A DNA stretch of 64,000 nucleotides from Methylomonas methanica (GTDB taxonomy: Bacteria > Pseudomonadota > Gammaproteobacteria > Methylococcales > Methylomonadaceae), in the NCBI RefSeq assembly GCF_001644035.1, contig NZ_LUUG01000105.1:1-64000 (forward strand). Direction: 5' to 3'. The position numbers were made by a program, and so were the translations under genes. The notes below the pieces were generated by a model. The model did not search any database and was not told the DNA's origin. It worked only from the letters and a program-made list of their open reading frames with translations. Positions 9,301 through 17,540 of the stretch are shown one piece after another. Each line of letters starts with the position of its first letter. Within the stretch, counting starts at the first letter, position 1.

Positions 9301-9504
9301 CGTTTTCGGCCGATTTTGCTGGCTTTTCTGACCAACTTTGCCGGATTTTTGCCGACGCTGCTGGAGACCAGTCAGCAAGCGCAATTCCTGATTCCGATGA
9401 CTTTATCGCTGTCGGCCGGCCTGTTGATCGGCATGGCCGCCAGCTTGATTTTGACGCCGGTCTGTTATGCGATTTTGGGAAATAGCCGGCCGCCGAACCG
9501 ATAA
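6385..9504 (+). CDS. RND efflux permease (AcrB/MMPL type)
   Basis: The 1039-residue protein has the length and twelve-helix plan of hydrophobe/amphiphile RND permeases. The first helix begins at about residue 12. Large periplasmic loops follow helices 1 and 7. The proton-relay Asp pair is present in GILVDDAIIIGES of helix 4, and the second-half counterpart reads GVVVNDSLVLLDYIR. It drives drug or solute export in exchange for protons. It closes the three-gene operon by an ATGA overlap. A deleted, decayed copy of its C-terminal third lies at 16955-17350. No local regulator is adjacent, so control is not visible. Confidence 0.95.
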   Translation: MTPANQRLGLLAWFAGNPVAANLLMLLILTGGVLGIVGVDKEVFPRFSPNKILIEAVFPGAGPSEVEESVCVPIEEAIHDVPGVKHLHGEIRGDNCKIGVEILPDHDRIQMMATLQSRVQAIPRLPKQLEKIQVLQADREDDDGVIWLALHGATDAATLQRYGDRIQEQLAAIPGVSRARNYGELAYEIDIEVLPQQLRKYQLTLDEVAQAVRKASVDLPGGLIKNPDGELLLRVSGRARDAEAVGALIVKTLPDGNRVRLEQIATIKDGLEERLWAWHHNGQTAQGWEIHAEQDSVAVARRVKAYVEEMRAQLPEGLRLITWWDDSQAYDERIGTLLEDGLSGFVLVCLVLTLFLRLRVALWAGVGIFTSVLGAFWLMPALDISLNMLSLFGFLLAMGILVDDAIIIGESVHSRQIEGRQSPLQATISGVREVALPVSLSVLIVLVAFLPGLFLPGWAGQMMRPICLVMILTLVFSLVEALLILPSHLVGDIDTEAKPGYLQGLRERMNRGLDRFVARIYRPLLETALAWRYLTVALFIALLAICAALVLSDRVRQSINPDVTKDSFWVSMQLPQSAPYSETQALATQVEKALFALRDELDGMDQAGVNSVQAADANEQSVIVGVETIIWEHGAGIWLEFSAEGRRRLRVEEFIRDWRQHIGDIGRGKVDFIYKEGDVPYDIELLLGAGDPSLLPPAAEQLKRLLHEFPGVYDVIDSAEPGKPEVRLALKPEAERLGLRLEQLAEQVRQGYYGAEVHRFLRGRREVKVMVRYPLEQRQSLDALKAQPVRLPNGSSVPLNDLAEIKLVQGYSRLNREDRHRVLKVQARVDPTKADVNGIYAALESGALPRLEQAFPGLNVQIGQQRQEQEAMLAAFGKNTLIALLVIYALIAVPFKSYSKPLIFLLAAPVAWSGAVLAHWAAGLPLSMESLVGMIAASGVVVNDSLVLLDYIRQHGGEDTSVEHLISAACIARFRPILLAFLTNFAGFLPTLLETSQQAQFLIPMTLSLSAGLLIGMAASLILTPVCYAILGNSRPPNR

Positions 9505-9728
9505 GGGCATTGGGGCGCTGGCCTCGTTGCTTGAGCCTATCTGTAAAACGCTGCTTGTGGCTCGATACGATCAAAAATCGTGAATAGCAGCTATCTTTAG
9601 AATTTCATCTCCTGCCGTTTTGGAAATCGGATCGATTAGCGGCCACGCTTTGCACGTTTGGCGGCGATATTAGTGATGGCGCAGTTGAACCATGACAGGA
9701 AATATCCTTAATTTAACGGTGTTGCGAC

Positions 9729-12700
9729 ATGCGGCTGCGGTTTAAGAATCCCTTCTCGTTCGGTATGGTGAACGCCGCCGGTTTGGTCGGCGTGCTCGGT
9801 TTTGCGCTATTGATGGCGGTGAGTTTGTGGCAGGAACGCGAGCAGAGAATCGCTCATGCCCAAGTGGAAACCGAGAATATCTCGATGGTGCTGGAAGGCC
9901 ATGCCCAGGCCACCGTCGACAAAATCGACCTGATCCTGACCGACGTGTTGGGGCGCTTGCATGCCGAGGATTTACGCGCCGCGCCCGCTCGCCATGCCGA
10001 GATCCGGGCCATGCTCAAGGAAAAAGCCGCTAATTTGCCGGAAACGGTCGCGGTGGAAATCGGCGGGATAGCCGTCTTCGACGCCAACGGCGATAGCCTG
10101 TACGACTCGGTGGATGCCCAGCCGCCGATCAATATTGCCGACCGCGAATACTTTCGCGCGCACCGCGAGGGCCGTAGCCGCGGCCTGGCCATTTCGGCGC
10201 CTATCCAGATACGGCCGTCCGGCGCCTGGGCAATCACGCTGAGCCGGCGCGCAAACTTTTCGGACGGTCGTTTCGCCGGTATCGTCAGAGTATTCGTGGA
10301 ATTGGCCGAATTCGAAAATTTTTACCGGACGCTGAATTTAGGCCGCCACGGGGCCGTGGCCTTGCGCGACGCCGAGATGCGTTTATTGGCGCGTCATCCG
10401 AGCTTGCCTGCCAATCAAGGTCAGGCCTTGGAAGCGCATCCGATTCTAGCGTTTCTAGCCAAGGGCAACGAACGCGGCGTTTATATCGAGGTCAGTCCGG
10501 CGGACGGCGTCAAGCGGCTCTACAGCTTTCGCCGCGTCGGCAACTATCCGCTTTACGTGTTGGCGGCCATCGCCGAGCAGGATTATCTGGAGGAATGGCG
10601 CAAGCACTTGTTTTGGTATGGCGGCGCCGGTCTGGTTATCGTGTTGCTGTCGCTGAAGTTGATGCAGGTCGCACGCTACGGCTTGCTGAAATGGCGGAGC
10701 AACGAGCGCAAATACCGCTATATCGTCGAAAACGCACCGATAGGTGTGTTCCAGTGCGACGCACTGGGTAAGCATTTCTTCACGAATTCGACACTGGCAC
10801 GCCAGTTCGATTGCGATTCGGTCGATGATTTCTTGGCTAAGTACGGCACTCCGGAACGGCGGTTTGCCGATCCGGCCAAATTAGCCGAATTCAGCGATTT
10901 GTTGCGCAACCAGAAAGAAGTCCGCGAATTCGAAGCCCGAGCGCTGCTGGATGACGGCACCGTCAAATGGTTTTCGCTCTCGGCCAGGAAGGACGAGCGT
11001 AGCGGCCTGATCAACGGCTTCACGCTGGATATTACCGGCCGCAAGCAAACCGAGGAGAAGCTACGCATTTCCGAGGAGCGTTTACGCTTGACGCTGGAGG
11101 TGGCGCAAATCGGCATCTTCGATTGGGATGTCAGGCGTGATAGCTTCGTGGTTTCGCCGATGTACTACAGCATGCTCGGTTATCGGCCCAAGGATGGCCC
11201 GGGAGATCGGGAGGAATGGCTGGACCGGCTGCACCCCGCCGACCGGGAAATGGTCGCGGAGAAAATCGGCAGCGTGCTGGCCAAACGGGCCGACGCCTAC
11301 AGTTACGAGGCTAGAATGCGCCACGCCGACGGCGACTACCGCTGGCTAAGCGTCAAAGCTTTCAATGTCGAATGCGGCGACGACGGTTCGGTCAGCCGGA
11401 TCTTGGGCATTCGCCTGGACATCACCGAGCGCAAGCGCAACGAAGAGGAATTGGAGCGCTACAAAAACGATCTGGAACGTCTGGTCGACGAACGCACCGC
11501 CGAATTGCGGGAGGCCAGACAACAGGCTGATGCCGCCAACCAAGCGAAGTCGGATTTTTTAGCCAATATGAGCCATGAGATTCGCACGCCGATGAACGCC
11601 ATACTCGGGCTGACTCGGCTGGCCCTGGATACCGATCTGGACGAACGGCAACAAGATTACTTGCGTAAGGTGTTGAACGCTTCGCAGGCCTTGTTGGGTA
11701 TTCTTAACGATATCCTCGATTACTCGAAAATAGAGGCCGGGCGCATCGATATCGAAGCCGTCGATTTTTGCCTGGAGGACATCTTGCGCGCGACCGGGGA
11801 TTTGTTCTCCTTTCGCGCCGAGGAAAAAGGCATCGAGTTGTTCGTCGATATGGCACCGGACGTGCCGGAATGCCTGATCGGCGATCCGTTGCGGCTCAGC
11901 CAAATCGTCGACAATCTGGTCGGCAATGCCATCAAGTTTACCGAGCAAGGCGAAGTGCATGTGCGGATCGAAAAACGCGATGCGACGGCCGATTCGGTGT
12001 GCTTGCGTTTCGCGGTGCGCGACACCGGCATCGGATTAACCCCCGAGCAAAGCAGCCGATTATTTCAGCCTTTCGTGCAGGCCGATGCCGGCATCACTCG
12101 CAGATTCGGCGGCTCCGGACTGGGACTGACCATCTGTAAACGCTTGGTGGAAATGATGAACGGTCAAATCGCCTTGTCCAGCGAGCCGGGCCGCGGCAGT
12201 ACTTTCGCGTTCACCGTCTGGTTGGGTCTGCCCGACTCCCAGCACCGCGAACGTAAAATCGGCCCGGGTTTGCAGGATTTACGGGCGATGCGCACGCTGG
12301 TTGTCGACGATCAGGACACTTCGCTGCTGATTTTGCGTTCGATACTGGAGAACTGGCGCTTTCCGGTGGTTACCGCCAATAAAGGCGAGCTTGGTTTGCG
12401 TTTGTTTGAGGCCGCCGAACAGCGTGGCGAACCCTTCGAATTGCTGCTGCTGGATTGGAAAATGCCGGGGATGAGCGGATTGGACTTCGCCAGGGCTATC
12501 GCCGGCCTCAAGCCCGACAACCGGCCGCCGATTACCGTGATGGTGACCGCTTACGGCCGCGACGAACTGGCCGGCGCGGCGCGGGAAGCCGAAATAGACG
12601 CACTGATCGGCAAACCGGTGACGCCGTCCGACCTGTTCGATGTGTTGCTCGGATTGCAGCGCCACGAAACTCGCCGTACCCTGCCGGTGGCGGCGGTGTT

Positions 12701-13781
12701 CAAAACCGCCCACGCCTTGCTCGACGGTATTCGCGGTGCGCATATCCTGCTGGTCGAGGATAACGAATTGAATCAGCAAGTTGCCAGCGAGTTTTTGCAG
12801 AAGGGCGGATTGCGGGTGACGGTGGCCAATCACGGCCGGGAAGCCTTGGCTAAACTCGAAAACCAGCGCTTCGACGCAATCTTGATGGACTTGCATATGC
12901 CGGTGATGGACGGGTTGGAAGCCACGCGCCGGATTCGCGCGCTGCCGGTCGGCAAGGATTTGCCGATCATTGCGATGACGGCGGCGGCAATGGCGCAGGA
13001 TCGCGCGGCCAGCGCGGCTGCGGGCATGAACGATCACGTCGCCAAGCCAGTCGAGCCGCGCGAGTTGGCCGAAGCCTTGGCGCGCTGGATCCGGCCGGTC
13101 GGCGACAGACCTAGTTCGGAACCGGCCGCTATCGAAACGGCGGCCGATGCCGGCGCGGCGGATGGCGAGGCGCTGGCGCGCTTGTTGCCGGGCGTATCGG
13201 TGTCGGCAACGTTGTTGCGCATGGGCGGCAACGCCGATTTTTACCGGCGCTTGTTGTTGAAATTTGCCGACCGCCGCGCCGCCGCCGGCAGCGAATTTCG
13301 CCGTCTGGCCCAGGCCGGCGAGCTCGATTCGCTGTATCAGCTGGCGCATAATTTAAAGGGCGAAGCCGGTAATTTGGGGCTGGACGCCATCGCGGCTTTG
13401 GCCGGCCACCTGGAGCAATTGCTCAAATCCGGCACGACGGCCGGTTTATCCGAGGCTGTCGAGGAATTGGCTCGACAATGCGACGCAATACCGGCGCTAC
13501 TGGGGGGATTGACGGCGGTCGAGCGGACGGTCGCGCCCGAACCCTCCAAAAGTAGGCACGACGCCGATTGGTTTTGGTCGCGCTTGACTTTGCTGGAACA
13601 GCAATTGCGGGCCAAGAGTCTGGACGCCCGCCGCTTGGCGTCCGAATTGGAAAGCGGCATCGCCGACCGCGAACTGCTCGGCGAATTCGCGCCTATCGCT
13701 CTATCGATCGGACAATTGCGGTACGATGAGGCATTGAGCGACTTGTCTCGGCTAATCGAGCGTTATCAATCCAGGAACTGA
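9729..13781 (+). CDS. Hybrid sensor histidine kinase (Cache-PAS-PAS-HisKA-HATPase-REC-REC-Hpt)
   Basis: The 1350-residue protein has one membrane helix at about residues 17-37 and another at about 297-316, enclosing a periplasmic Cache-type sensor of about 260 residues. Two PAS/PAC units follow (about 325-435 and 450-570), then a coiled coil. The HisKA domain carries the phospho-His in [12 protein letters not shown]. The HATPase shows its N box and the DTGIGL and GGSGLGL boxes. Two receiver domains have phospho-Asp in [12 protein letters not shown] and [14 protein letters not shown]-terminal Hpt domain has its His in [10 protein letters not shown]. All phosphorelay residues are present, so a full internal His-Asp-His relay is likely. 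It ends two bases before the HD-GYP response regulator, its probable output. Confidence 0.95.
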   Translation: MRLRFKNPFSFGMVNAAGLVGVLGFALLMAVSLWQEREQRIAHAQVETENISMVLEGHAQATVDKIDLILTDVLGRLHAEDLRAAPARHAEIRAMLKEKAANLPETVAVEIGGIAVFDANGDSLYDSVDAQPPINIADREYFRAHREGRSRGLAISAPIQIRPSGAWAITLSRRANFSDGRFAGIVRVFVELAEFENFYRTLNLGRHGAVALRDAEMRLLARHPSLPANQGQALEAHPILAFLAKGNERGVYIEVSPADGVKRLYSFRRVGNYPLYVLAAIAEQDYLEEWRKHLFWYGGAGLVIVLLSLKLMQVARYGLLKWRSNERKYRYIVENAPIGVFQCDALGKHFFTNSTLARQFDCDSVDDFLAKYGTPERRFADPAKLAEFSDLLRNQKEVREFEARALLDDGTVKWFSLSARKDERSGLINGFTLDITGRKQTEEKLRISEERLRLTLEVAQIGIFDWDVRRDSFVVSPMYYSMLGYRPKDGPGDREEWLDRLHPADREMVAEKIGSVLAKRADAYSYEARMRHADGDYRWLSVKAFNVECGDDGSVSRILGIRLDITERKRNEEELERYKNDLERLVDERTAELREARQQADAANQAKSDFLANMSHEIRTPMNAILGLTRLALDTDLDERQQDYLRKVLNASQALLGILNDILDYSKIEAGRIDIEAVDFCLEDILRATGDLFSFRAEEKGIELFVDMAPDVPECLIGDPLRLSQIVDNLVGNAIKFTEQGEVHVRIEKRDATADSVCLRFAVRDTGIGLTPEQSSRLFQPFVQADAGITRRFGGSGLGLTICKRLVEMMNGQIALSSEPGRGSTFAFTVWLGLPDSQHRERKIGPGLQDLRAMRTLVVDDQDTSLLILRSILENWRFPVVTANKGELGLRLFEAAEQRGEPFELLLLDWKMPGMSGLDFARAIAGLKPDNRPPITVMVTAYGRDELAGAAREAEIDALIGKPVTPSDLFDVLLGLQRHETRRTLPVAAVFKTAHALLDGIRGAHILLVEDNELNQQVASEFLQKGGLRVTVANHGREALAKLENQRFDAILMDLHMPVMDGLEATRRIRALPVGKDLPIIAMTAAAMAQDRAASAAAGMNDHVAKPVEPRELAEALARWIRPVGDRPSSEPAAIETAADAGAADGEALARLLPGVSVSATLLRMGGNADFYRRLLLKFADRRAAAGSEFRRLAQAGELDSLYQLAHNLKGEAGNLGLDAIAALAGHLEQLLKSGTTAGLSEAVEELARQCDAIPALLGGLTAVERTVAPEPSKSRHDADWFWSRLTLLEQQLRAKSLDARRLASELESGIADRELLGEFAPIALSIGQLRYDEALSDLSRLIERYQSRN

Positions 13782-13783
13782 AT

Positions 13784-14905
13784 ATGACTACCAATCCCAA
13801 CCGGCATCGGGTGTTGATCGTCGACGATTCGCTAAGCAATATCGAATTGTTGGATAACATCCTGGGCAAACAGTACGATACCAGCTTCGCGACCAACGGC
13901 GCCGAAGCACTGGGTTTGATTGGTCGCTGTCCGCCGAATCTGGTGTTGCTCGATGTGGTGATGCCGGGTATCGATGGTTACGAAGTCTGCCGACGCTTGA
14001 AAGCCGATATCGCCAGCCGGGAAATTCCGGTCATTTTTCTGACCAGCCTGGACAGTCCGGTCGACGAGGAATATGGTTTGTCGCTGGGCGCGGCGGATTT
14101 CATCCATAAGCCGGTGTCGCCGCCGGTGGTTTCGGCGCGGGTGCGCAGCCATCTGGCGCTGGCCGACAGTAGCCGGGAACTGCGCCGGCATAACGAGGGC
14201 CTGGAACTGTTGGTGGCCGAGCGTACCGAAGAGTTGATCAGGCGCAATCGGCAACTGATAGCGGCTCAGGGCTCGATCATTTCGGCGTTTTGCGCGCTGG
14301 CCGAAGTGCGCGATAACGAAACCGGTAACCATATCCGCCGCACCCAGCACTATGTTCGCGAATTGGCCGAGGCTTTGCGCACGCATCCGCGCTTTTGCGA
14401 TTGCCTGAACGACGAATCCATCGAATACATGTACAAAACCGCCCCGCTGCACGACATCGGCAAGGTGGCAATTCCCGATGCGATTCTGCTCAAACCCGGC
14501 AAATTGACCGAGGACGAGTGGGTGATCATGAAACGCCATTGCGAGGCCGGCAAAAATGCCATCGTCTCGGCGGCCAAAGAGTTTGGCGAAAACGAAGGCG
14601 CTTTTTTAGGATATGCCGCCGATATCGCCTATTGTCACCACGAACGCTGGGACGGTACTGGCTATCCCCAGGGCTTGCGCGGCGACGAGATTCCGGTCAG
14701 CGCCCGATTGATGGCGGTAGCGGACGTGTACGATGCCTTGACCACCAAGCGGGTTTACAAACCCGCCTTTAGCCATGAAGAATCGGTGGCATTGATGATG
14801 GAAGGCCGCAGCAGGCATTTCGACCCGGACATGGTCGACGCCATGCAGTCGATAGTCGCCCGGTTTCAAGCTATCGCCAACCGTTACCGGGACGATGCCG
14901 CTTGA
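13784..14905 (+). CDS. Response regulator with HD-GYP c-di-GMP phosphodiesterase domain
   Basis: The 373-residue protein begins with a receiver domain (VLIVDDS at the acidic pocket, phospho-Asp in LVLLDVVMPGIDG), a coiled linker at about 130-165 and an HD-GYP domain. The metal-binding and signature motifs are intact: HDIGKVAIPD and HHERWDGTGYPQGLRGDEIP. The known reaction of active HD-GYP domains is hydrolysis of cyclic di-GMP. The gene starts two bases after the hybrid kinase gene, so the pair should be co-transcribed. The Hpt domain of that kinase is the likely phosphodonor. The pathway would turn a periplasmic signal into lower c-di-GMP. Confidence 0.94.
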   Translation: MTTNPNRHRVLIVDDSLSNIELLDNILGKQYDTSFATNGAEALGLIGRCPPNLVLLDVVMPGIDGYEVCRRLKADIASREIPVIFLTSLDSPVDEEYGLSLGAADFIHKPVSPPVVSARVRSHLALADSSRELRRHNEGLELLVAERTEELIRRNRQLIAAQGSIISAFCALAEVRDNETGNHIRRTQHYVRELAEALRTHPRFCDCLNDESIEYMYKTAPLHDIGKVAIPDAILLKPGKLTEDEWVIMKRHCEAGKNAIVSAAKEFGENEGAFLGYAADIAYCHHERWDGTGYPQGLRGDEIPVSARLMAVADVYDALTTKRVYKPAFSHEESVALMMEGRSRHFDPDMVDAMQSIVARFQAIANRYRDDAA

Positions 14906-15586
14906 TATGGTATTTGATTAACCCGGTTTCACCGGAATCTATACAGTGCCGTTTGACTTGCGGCCAAACGCGCGAACTTAATCGGTGCTGCTGAACGCCG
15001 TTAGCACTCCCGCTGAAAATCTTGGAGTGTGCCACAGGCACACAAACTGAAGCTGTAAGGAAATAGCGATCAGATGTGTATAAGCTCATTGGAAGATGAT
15101 GGTAGGCCCATCAAAGTCTGTTGTCGGAAACCGGCTTTAAGCCACCTCAAGCTGCTTGTATTAAGAGTGCAGGTAGTGAGCGTTGAGGAAAAGCTAATTC
15201 ATAATTAGTAGGTAGGGTACAGAGAGACGAGTTAAACCGAACCTATGTTGACGCGTCGTTATTCAGAGATTTGACATCAAAACCAGGGGCGTCCAAGACT
15301 CTTGGGATGAGTCTGCAAGCGAATCCGAAGGCTGTGCAGGCGGTGTCCGGCGTATAGTGGGCGTGACTCTGTACTGGGCTTTCAATGGGAACTGTGGGAA
15401 CCAGTCATCATGATGTTAAGGGAGAAATGCAAATAACTCAATTTATGAGCATGAGAGTACCGATGCGTGATACTGGGGCGGAGTTGCCCGTAGTAGCGAG
15501 GAAACGTTTGTAATGAACGTGGAGCGAAGGAGCAACATCAGGCTGCCTTTGTTGATGTCACAACTGTCATATGGCAGGAGGATGAG

Positions 15587-16837
15587 GTGAGCAAGGCAAA
15601 GCCATTTGTCATTTCGAAAGGACAGGTCATGCGCGCATTTGAATTGGTGAAAGCCAATGTCGGTGCCGCAGGGGTTGATAAGCAATCGTTGGCAGATTTT
15701 GAAAGAAATCTGAAAGCCAATCTTTACAAGTTATGGAATCGGCTGTCGTCCGGCAGTTACTTCCCGCCGCCTGTGAAAGCGGTAGCTATACCGAAGAAAG
15801 CGGGCGGCGAACGGATTTTGGGCATTCCCACGGTGAGTGATCGTATTGCTCAAATGGTCGTCAAACTTGAGTTTGAACCCCAGGTTGAACCGCACTTTTT
15901 AGCTGACTCTTATGGCTACAGGCCGAACAAATCAGCATTGGATGCGGTGGGCGTTACGCGAGAACGTTGTTGGCGTTACGACTGGGTGCTTGAGTTTGAT
16001 ATTAAAGGGTTGTTCGACAATATACCGCACGATTTATTATTGAAAGCGGTCTATAAACATACGGATACCCCTTGGGTGAGGTTATATATTAAACGTTGGT
16101 TGACGGCGCCGATGCAGATGCCAAATGGAGAGTTGATCAGTCGGGGAAAAGGCACGCCACAAGGTGGGGTTGTCAGTCCCGTGCTCAGTAATCTGTTTCT
16201 GCACTATGTATTCGACAAATGGTTGCAAAATCATTACCCGAATACAGTCTGGTGTCGTTATGCCGATGATGGTCTGGTGCACTGCCGTAGCGAGGCGGAA
16301 GCCCAACACATGCTGGAAGTATTGAAACAACGCTTTCAGTCCTGTGGACTTGAACTTCATCCGGTGAAAACCAAGATCGTTTACTGTAAAGACGGTAGTC
16401 GCAAAGGGCAATATGAGCATACATCCTTTGATTTTCTGGGGTATACGTTCAGACGGCGGCTCTGTAGAAATCGCAAGAGAAACAGCGTGTTTGTAAACTT
16501 TACGCCCGCAGTAAGTAAAGCGGCGCTGAAGGCAATGCGGCAAAAGATTAGAACGTTACGGGTGCGAACACGTACCGAGTTGAGCTTGGGAGAGATCGCT
16601 AAATGGTTGAATCCCATCATCAGGGGGTGGCTAGCCTATTATGGTTGTTATACCCGCTCAGCGTTGTACGGACTATGTCGCCACGTAAATATGACTCTGG
16701 TGAGGTGGGCGAGGCGTAAGTTCAAGCCGCTCCGCCAGCACAAGATCAAGGCTATGCTGTTTCTGGAGAAGATGGCAGATCAATATCCAAACTTGTTCGC
16801 TCATTGGCGAGCAGGAATGATAGGTGCGTTTGTCTGA
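15587..16837 (+). CDS. ltrA: Group II intron reverse transcriptase/maturase
   Basis: The 416-residue intron-encoded protein reverse-transcribes the intron RNA and helps it fold and splice. It has the RT-0 to RT-7 blocks, including GYRPNKSALDAV, FDIKGLFDNI (RT-3), GTPQGGVVSPVLSN (RT-4) and the catalytic WCRYADDGLVHC (RT-5). A maturase (GIIM) domain follows, with RGWLAYYG and the terminal YPNLFAHW. No C-terminal HNH endonuclease domain with its Cys pairs is present, so retrohoming would have to use nicked or replicating DNA. The start is GTG at 15587, preceded by a strong AGGAGG at about 15577. It ends three bases before domain V, as expected for an ORF in domain IV. Confidence 0.95.
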   Translation: MSKAKPFVISKGQVMRAFELVKANVGAAGVDKQSLADFERNLKANLYKLWNRLSSGSYFPPPVKAVAIPKKAGGERILGIPTVSDRIAQMVVKLEFEPQVEPHFLADSYGYRPNKSALDAVGVTRERCWRYDWVLEFDIKGLFDNIPHDLLLKAVYKHTDTPWVRLYIKRWLTAPMQMPNGELISRGKGTPQGGVVSPVLSNLFLHYVFDKWLQNHYPNTVWCRYADDGLVHCRSEAEAQHMLEVLKQRFQSCGLELHPVKTKIVYCKDGSRKGQYEHTSFDFLGYTFRRRLCRNRKRNSVFVNFTPAVSKAALKAMRQKIRTLRVRTRTELSLGEIAKWLNPIIRGWLAYYGCYTRSALYGLCRHVNMTLVRWARRKFKPLRQHKIKAMLFLEKMADQYPNLFAHWRAGMIGAFV

Positions 16838-16840
16838 TGG

Positions 16841-16874
16841 GAGCGGTATGAATCGAGAGGTTCACGTACCGTTC
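16841..16874 (+). ncRNA. Group II intron domain V
   Basis: The 34-nt segment folds as the catalytic hairpin: it starts GAGCGGTATG, has a GAGA tetraloop-type cap and ends CACGTACCGTTC. It contains the AGC triad and the two-base bulge of domain V. Its position directly after the maturase stop fixes the 3' end of the intron nearby. Confidence 0.92.
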
Positions 16875-16954
16875 TGCGAGAGTCTGCGGGGGAAGTGCCT
16901 GCGGTCTACTCAACAACGGAGCGCTAGCACAGTGAAGATTTTTAGTCCCCGATA

Positions 16955-17350
16955 GCCGAGTGCCTGGGTTTGCGGCTCGAGCAGCTGGCCGAGCAAGTTC
17001 GGCAAGGCTATTCTCGGCTGAATCGCGAAGACCAGCGCCTTGCCGCACCTGGAGCAGGCTTTTTCGGGCTTGAATGTGCAAATCGGCCAGCAGCGTCAGG
17101 AATAGGAAGCTATGTTGGCGGCCTCGGCAAAAACACCTTGATCGTGCTGTTGGTGATCTATGCTTAGATCTGGGTGCCCGTTTAAGTCTTGCAGCAAACC
17201 GCTGATCTTTCGATTGGCGCCGCCGGTGGCCTGGCGCGGCGCGGTTTTGGCGCATTTGGTTGCCGGCCTGCGTTTTTAGATGGAGTCGTTGGTGGGCAGG
17301 ATTGCCGCGAGCGGTGTGGTCGTCAACGACAGTGGATTACCGCCGCCAGC
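16955..17350 (+). pseudogene. Decayed fragment of a second RND permease gene
   Basis: This stretch is closely similar in DNA to 8584-9225 of the intact RND permease gene at 6385-9504, but carries stop codons, frameshifts and two internal deletions. The first deletion corresponds to 8638-8816 of the intact gene and is bounded there by the direct repeat CAAGGCTATT. The second corresponds to about 8842-8928 and has only a short GGC microhomology. The fragment is in the same orientation as the intact copy, about 8 kb away, directly after the group II intron. It is not expressed as a useful protein. Confidence 0.9.
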
Positions 17351-17540
17351 ATTGTGTATCGTTACGTGTTACCTTGGGGTAAGGTCGGCGCCATTTAGTT
17401 TTTCCGTTCTTTTTAAAATAGCCACACTGATCTCAGAATTTTTCGGCACATTGTTCTTTACTTTGTCACCAGTATTACTAGCCTGTGCCTGCCAATTTTG
17501 AGAATGGGTACAGTGATCTTTCCACGCACGGGAGTCCACC

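Larger units (their letters stand above)
15027..16914 (+). mobile_element. Group II intron with maturase ORF
   Basis: The segment contains a structured 5' region of about 560 bases, a reverse transcriptase/maturase ORF, a canonical 34-nt domain V at 16841-16874 and a domain VI at about 16877-16910. Domain VI has a bulged A at 16908, six bases before the proposed 3' end CAAC. The 5' boundary is placed at GTGTG (15027), which fits the GUGYG consensus and starts a GTGTGCC/GGCACAC hairpin. A second candidate at 15076 (GTGTA) fits less well. The intron lies in the gap after the HD-GYP gene and interrupts no recognisable gene. The 3' end is surer than the 5' end. Confidence 0.85.

Noticed and set aside
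8164-9384. A 406-codon frame opposite the RND permease
   Set aside because: It is an antisense shadow in GC-rich sequence, and the plus-strand protein is clearly real.
12279-13349. A 356-codon frame opposite the hybrid kinase
   Set aside because: It is a shadow of the receiver and Hpt domains.
16752-17255. A minus-strand frame covering the end of the intron and the RND fragment
   Set aside because: It is the antisense of degenerate sequence; it resembles the antisense of the intact permease gene and nothing else.
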